Shown here: in pieces, positions 60,501-64,000 of the stretch | Layout: every line of letters begins with the position of its first letter | Numbering within the stretch: position 1 is the first letter of the stretch | Assembly (NCBI RefSeq): GCF_016097555.1 | Contig: NC_054704.1 | Coordinates: forward strand, 32,996,554 to 33,060,553 | Length of the DNA stretch: 64,000 nucleotides | Reading direction: 5' to 3' | Source of the DNA: Gigantopelta aegis | Lineage: Eukaryota > Mollusca > Gastropoda > Neomphalida > Peltospiridae | Position numbers and translations under genes: made by a program | The notes under the pieces: generated by a model | Seen by the model: only the letters and a program-made list of their open reading frames with translations | Told to the model about the DNA's origin: nothing | The model's database searches: none

Positions 60501-62723
60501 GTAGATTTTTCTTTGAAGTAATGAACCCGGTTCGACTGTCCATCATTCCTAACAGACAGATAGACAAATATGTAGAAGACTGCCCCGACATCAGTCTGAA
60601 GGTTGCTCTGCAGAAACTCCTACAGGACGTCAGACTGGACAAAAAACTCAGTCTCGAACTTCAGCTGTCTCGGCTGAAATCCTGTTACGTGCAGCCTCGT
60701 CGGAGCGCAAGAAAAAACATCTACATTATTGGTGGTTACACTCGATGCAAAGGAGCCAGGTGGAGCGACATTCAGACGCTGGTGACTGTTGAACGATACG
60801 ACACGTTTCACAAACAGTGGCACGTGATGCCGTGCATGACTGACGCTCGGAGTGGACACGGATTGGCAATTCTGAATGGACACATATACGTCGTGGGTGG
60901 AGAGAACGATTCACTGATCAGCGACACAGTAGAGTCGTTTAACCCGGTGTCCGAGGTGTGGTCAAGTCAACCGAATTTGAATTTTCCACGGTGTGGACTG
61001 AGTGTGTGCGAGTTCAAAGGATGCCTGTATGCATTTGGTGGCTGGGTGGGAACTGAGATTGGTAATTCCTTTGAAAAGTTCGATCCAAAAGCTGGTGTTT
61101 GGGCCATTGTCGGAAAAATGGAGACTCCAAGATTTGCAATGGGTATTGTGGAACATCAAGGTATTGTTCAGTCAAATCAAATGGTTTTAAAGACTTACAT
61201 TTTACTATATGTTATGAACTTTTGAACAGAAAAAGAATGAAAATTATGGTGTACACTATACATAACAAAACCAAACACATTTTGGGATAAAGCTTTTTAT
61301 TTATTTATGTTTCTTTACAAATTCCAAAATACTTTTGATAGTATTGATTGTGATGAAACATCAAAACTGTATTATTGATTAATGTCATATATAGATATAT
61401 TTGTAATTCCCAGTAGAAATGATAAAAAAGGTCCTGGATCTGGTTGTATTTGTTTCATTTCCATTGAACCACAAATGTTCGGCACTAAAACATAAACATG
61501 TTTTATGGTAGAATGTCTCATTTATCAACCTTTACTGGTGGGTTACTGTATCCAAGATTTAAAATTTAGATGGTAAATACTAGAATATGCCATCCATAAA
61601 GAATTACAATTGTTTGACACTCAGTACTTACAATTCAAAATATGGTGGGGTGTTGGTAAATAAAAATTAATTTTGTTTTGACTGACAGATTTAATCTACA
61701 TAGTTGGTGGATTCAGTGACCCGGGAACGGAACTTAAGCAGTGTCACCAGTACAACCCGGTGACAGGGGTGTGGGAGAGACTGCTCGGTATGAGAACCAG
61801 ACGGGCCTACGTCGGACTGGCAGCCATGGATGGGTTTCTGTACGCCGTGGGAGGATGGAATGAACATGAAGGGTCTCTCAGCTCAGTTGAGAAGTACTGC
61901 ATTGAAACAGTAAGTTTGGATTTCATGATTAGTACTGTACTGTAACAGCAATTTAGGATTTCATGACGAGTACTGTATTTAAACAGTAAGTTAAGAATTC
62001 ATGACGAGTACTGTCTGTACTGTAACAGTAAGTTAAGATTTCATGACGAGTACTGTCTGTACCATAACAGTAAGTTAAGATTTCACGACGAGTACTGTCT
62101 GTACTGTAACAGTAAGTTAGGATTTCATGACATGTACTGTATTCAAATAGTAAGTTAAGATTTCTTGATGAGTACTATACTAAAACAGTAAATTTAGATC
62201 GTATGATGAGTAATGTATCGAAACAGTAACTTTAGATTGTATAACGAGTACTGTACTTTAACAATAAGTAATTTATCATAAAGTATTGAAACCTTTAGTT
62301 TGCATTGCATCAAAAGTAATTTCTGTTTCAAACAGTAATTTCAGGTTTAGTAAAAAGTACTGTGCTGATAAATTGTTCATGGTACCACCTTATTTGATAA
62401 TATCTTTTGAACTATTTTCTACAAACATTTAATTTTTGTAGCAATAGTTGTTTTGGCATTTTGAATTCGAACAGTTGGGTTTTTTATTTTTCTTGAAGGA
62501 TTCATGGACAGAAATACCGAATATGAATGTCCGCAGAGCAGGTCCTTGCGTGGCCACGGTCAATGGGATCCTGTACGTGATTGGAGGACGGACGTTTTCT
62601 AACATGCACACTCCACCAGCGACACTCAACTCCATGGAATGTTACAATCCAATGACAGACATCTGGACAGAACTTAGTGTGATGCCCACCAGCCGGTGTG
62701 AGGCAGGAGTAGCTGTTTTGTGA
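57536..62723 (+). CDS. IPP: IPP (KLHL27) BTB-BACK-Kelch protein, complete, six coding exons
   Basis: Coding exons at 57536-57911, 58530-58658, 59719-59894, 60452-61160, 61689-61909 and 62499-62723 join in frame with GT-AG introns to give 611 residues. Human IPP is about 584; the extra length is an N-terminal tail before the BTB domain. BTB lies at about 53-160, with CDV at 65-67 and AHRHILAAASPFF at 78-90. BACK follows at about 175-275. Six Kelch repeats run from about 315, with glycine pairs in YIIGGY, YVVGGE, YAFGGW, YIVGGF, YAVGGW and YVIGGR. The end TSRCEAGVAVL followed by a stop, and the GGYTR...RWSD motif of repeat 1, match IPP as I know it rather than other KLHL proteins. IPP-type proteins bind actin through the propeller, and BTB-BACK-Kelch proteins often act as Cullin-3 adaptors; that role is inferred here. 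An acceptor (poly-T then AG, 57531-57532) lies just before the ATG, so at least one non-coding 5' exon is expected upstream. Confidence 0.93.
58030..58220 (+). mobile_element. GGTTAAGCC-family SINE in IPP intron 1, decayed
   Basis: gagtagtgattaaaccatca, cgttagctcaggtaactgag and catgtttgaaccttaattgg, followed by a gaatgaatgaat tail. Confidence 0.65.
58647..58935 (+). repeat. 32/29-bp minisatellite duplicating IPP exon 2 end and donor
   Basis: Exon 2 of IPP ends AAAACTGTATAG|GTGACAAAATAACTT. The same stretch then recurs about eight times with a 32-bp period shrinking to 29 bp. The donor position keeps AG|GT in most units (GTGAC, GTAAC, GTGAT); one has GGGTATC. The array lies at the start of the intron to exon 3. 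Confidence 0.85.
59223..59465. mobile_element. CAGGGCCGTA short inverted-repeat element in IPP intron 2
   Basis: CAGGGCCGTA at 59223-59232 and TACGGCCCTG at 59456-59465 bound 243 bp of non-coding DNA containing ggtatgcccccggaccccct, a stretch I have seen widely in marine-invertebrate repeats. Termini resemble hAT MITEs; no clear 8-bp duplication. Confidence 0.55.
61902..62365 (+). repeat. 40-55-bp degenerate repeat duplicating IPP exon 5 end and donor
   Basis: Exon 5 ends ATTGAAACA|GTAAGTTTGGATTTC. The following intron is made of about nine diverged copies. Several keep AACA|GTAAGTTA exactly, joined by ATTTCATGACGAGTACTGT. Units lengthen and decay with distance from the exon, as if expansion started at the junction. 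Confidence 0.82.
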
Positions 62724-63115
62724 GTGGATGGTGTGTCAGTGGATGGTGTGTCAGTGAATGGTATGTGAGTGGATGGTCTGTCAATGGATGGTCTGTCAGT
62801 GAATGTTATGTGAGTGGATGGTCTGTCAGTGAATGGTATGTGAGTGGATGGTCTGTCAGTGAATGGTATGTGAGTGGATGGTCTGTCAGTGGATGGTATG
62901 TGAGTGGATGGTATGTAAGTGGATGGTCTGTAAGTGGATGGTCTGTCAGTGGATGGTCTGTCAGTGGATGGTATGTGAGTGGATGGTATGTGAGTGGATG
63001 GTCTATTAGTGAATGATATGTGAGTGGATAGTGTGTCAATGAATGGTATGTGAGTGGATGGTCTGTCAGTGGATGGTATGTGAGTGAATGGTGTGTCAGT
63101 GGATGGTGTGTCAAT
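62720..63115 (+). repeat. 15-bp minisatellite starting at the IPP stop codon
   Basis: About 26 units of the type gtgagtggatggtct start at the last base of the final Leu codon, so the IPP stop TGA (62721-62723) is inside the first unit. Units alternate GTGAGT and GTCAGT. Diverged AGTGGATTGGAT-type repeats continue to about 63430. The 15-bp period keeps long frames open on both strands; these are not genes. Confidence 0.88.
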
Positions 63116-63437
63116 TCTGAATGGATGGTGTGTAAATTGATTGGATGAAGTGATTGGATTGAATGATAAGAGTGGATTTGGTGAAGTGAGTGGATTGGAT
63201 GGTATGTAAGTGGATTGAATAGTGTGAGAGTAAATGGTGTGAGTGGATTGGATAGTGTGAGAGTAAATGGTGTGAGTGGATTGAATAGTGTGAGAGTAAA
63301 TGGTGTGAGTGGATTGGATCATGTTGGAATAGATTGGATCATGTTGGAATGGATTGGATCATGTGTGAATGGATTGTTTGGTGTGTGAGTGGATTGTAAG
63401 GAGTGTAAGTGTGTCAGTTATGAGTGGATTGGCCTGT

Positions 63438-63512
63438 CCCCATAACATGTAAAAGATAGTATGGGAGCCCCCTATTTTATATTGGGGCACCAACATTGTC
63501 TTTTACACGTTA
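63438..63512 (+). other. 33-bp stem hairpin downstream of IPP
   Basis: ccataacatgtaaaaga pairs with tcttttacacgttatgg, and gggagcccc with ggggcacc, around an AT-rich loop (ctattttatatt). Size and stem resemble a microRNA precursor, but a small inverted-repeat transposon is equally possible. Confidence 0.5.
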
Positions 63513-63611
63513 TGGGCCGACAGACATATATAAAAGGAAATGGAGGGGGTTAAGAGCTGTGATTGAGAGGTTTGGTGCCCCTCCTCTCCATGGCTACATG
63601 AGTGTATATAT

Positions 63612-63655
63612 AAATATATATATATATGTATGTATGTATATATGTATATACATAT

Positions 63656-63712
<57 letters not shown>
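63612..63712. repeat. (TA)n/(TATG)n microsatellite
   Basis: TA and TATG/CATA repeats downstream of IPP. Confidence 0.95.
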
Positions 63713-63716
<4 letters not shown>

Positions 63717-64000
63717 TAAAATTATTTATTGCTTCTAGAATACTTATAAGAGCCAAATAAGGTCAACAGTGTATATTTTTCTATAATTATGATTCTAATT
63801 TATTGGATGTTCATATCTTATACATATAATTATCAATTTAGAATTATTTAAAGGAGTTACCACAATGAGACTGCTTAACATGGCTTTGATGTGTACGTAA
63901 CTATGGCATGTACATTGATTTCAAAGTAGAATCATTTTTGGAAATATGTTTAAAATCTCAATTTGTGAGAAACTGTGATACCTGTGCAAATAAAAACAAT

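Noticed and set aside
62642..63322. 226-codon Ser/Thr/Pro/His-rich open frame on the minus strand
   Set aside because: Produced by the 15-bp repeat and antisense to the last IPP exon.

Overview
The window is animal nuclear DNA, most likely from a mollusc, probably a gastropod; this assignment is inference. The reasons are intron-rich genes with GT-AG (and two GC-AG) junctions, an IPP/KLHL27 orthologue with animal domain architecture, very AT-rich intergenic DNA, and dense tRNA-derived SINEs of a type I associate with molluscan genomes. No bacterial-type operon, CRISPR array, rRNA or free-standing tRNA gene was seen.

Layout. 1-31 kb is gene-poor and built largely from mobile elements and simple repeats. 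It holds two decayed Tc1-like transposons (2601-4180 and 21810-23432), two decayed multi-copy transposon-type reading frames (about 13.0-14.7 kb and 15.6-16.9 kb), a 620-bp tandem duplication of (CTA)n DNA (7.4-8.66 kb), many SINE copies, and a 92-bp minisatellite of about 20 copies (28.0-29.9 kb). 31.5-55.7 kb is one large minus-strand gene. I could assemble 22 coding exons whose phases all agree, giving a predicted 896-residue protein with a signal peptide and thioredoxin-fold segments, one with a CGSC active-site-like motif. Its introns carry four large minisatellites (50, 65, 94 and 93 bp), two pogo-type DNA transposons and many SINEs. 57.5-62.7 kb is a complete plus-strand IPP gene (BTB-BACK-six Kelch repeats, six coding exons, 611 residues). 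It is head-to-head with the thioredoxin-fold gene, with 1.87 kb between the start codons. The end of the window is minisatellite, a long hairpin and (TA)n.

How the genes relate. The thioredoxin-fold protein should enter the secretory pathway, probably the ER lumen, and act in or mimic thiol-disulfide chemistry. IPP-type proteins are cytosolic BTB-Kelch proteins that bind actin or serve as Cullin-3 adaptors. Nothing in the sequence links them beyond the shared upstream region, which is itself full of mobile elements.

The most unusual signal is a class of minisatellites whose repeat unit contains the end of an exon plus its 5' splice site. This occurs at exon 19 of the thioredoxin-fold gene and at IPP exons 2 and 5. 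A fourth array begins exactly at the IPP stop codon with a unit that starts GTGAGT. A second unusual feature is a 93-bp satellite of about 17 units made from the tRNA-like head of a SINE. Other items include a terminal-inverted-repeat element with a telomere-like (CCCTAA)n core, a CAGGGCTAGC inverted-repeat family with one copy nested in a SINE, and a cluster of heat-shock-element-like motifs upstream of a transposon-type reading frame.
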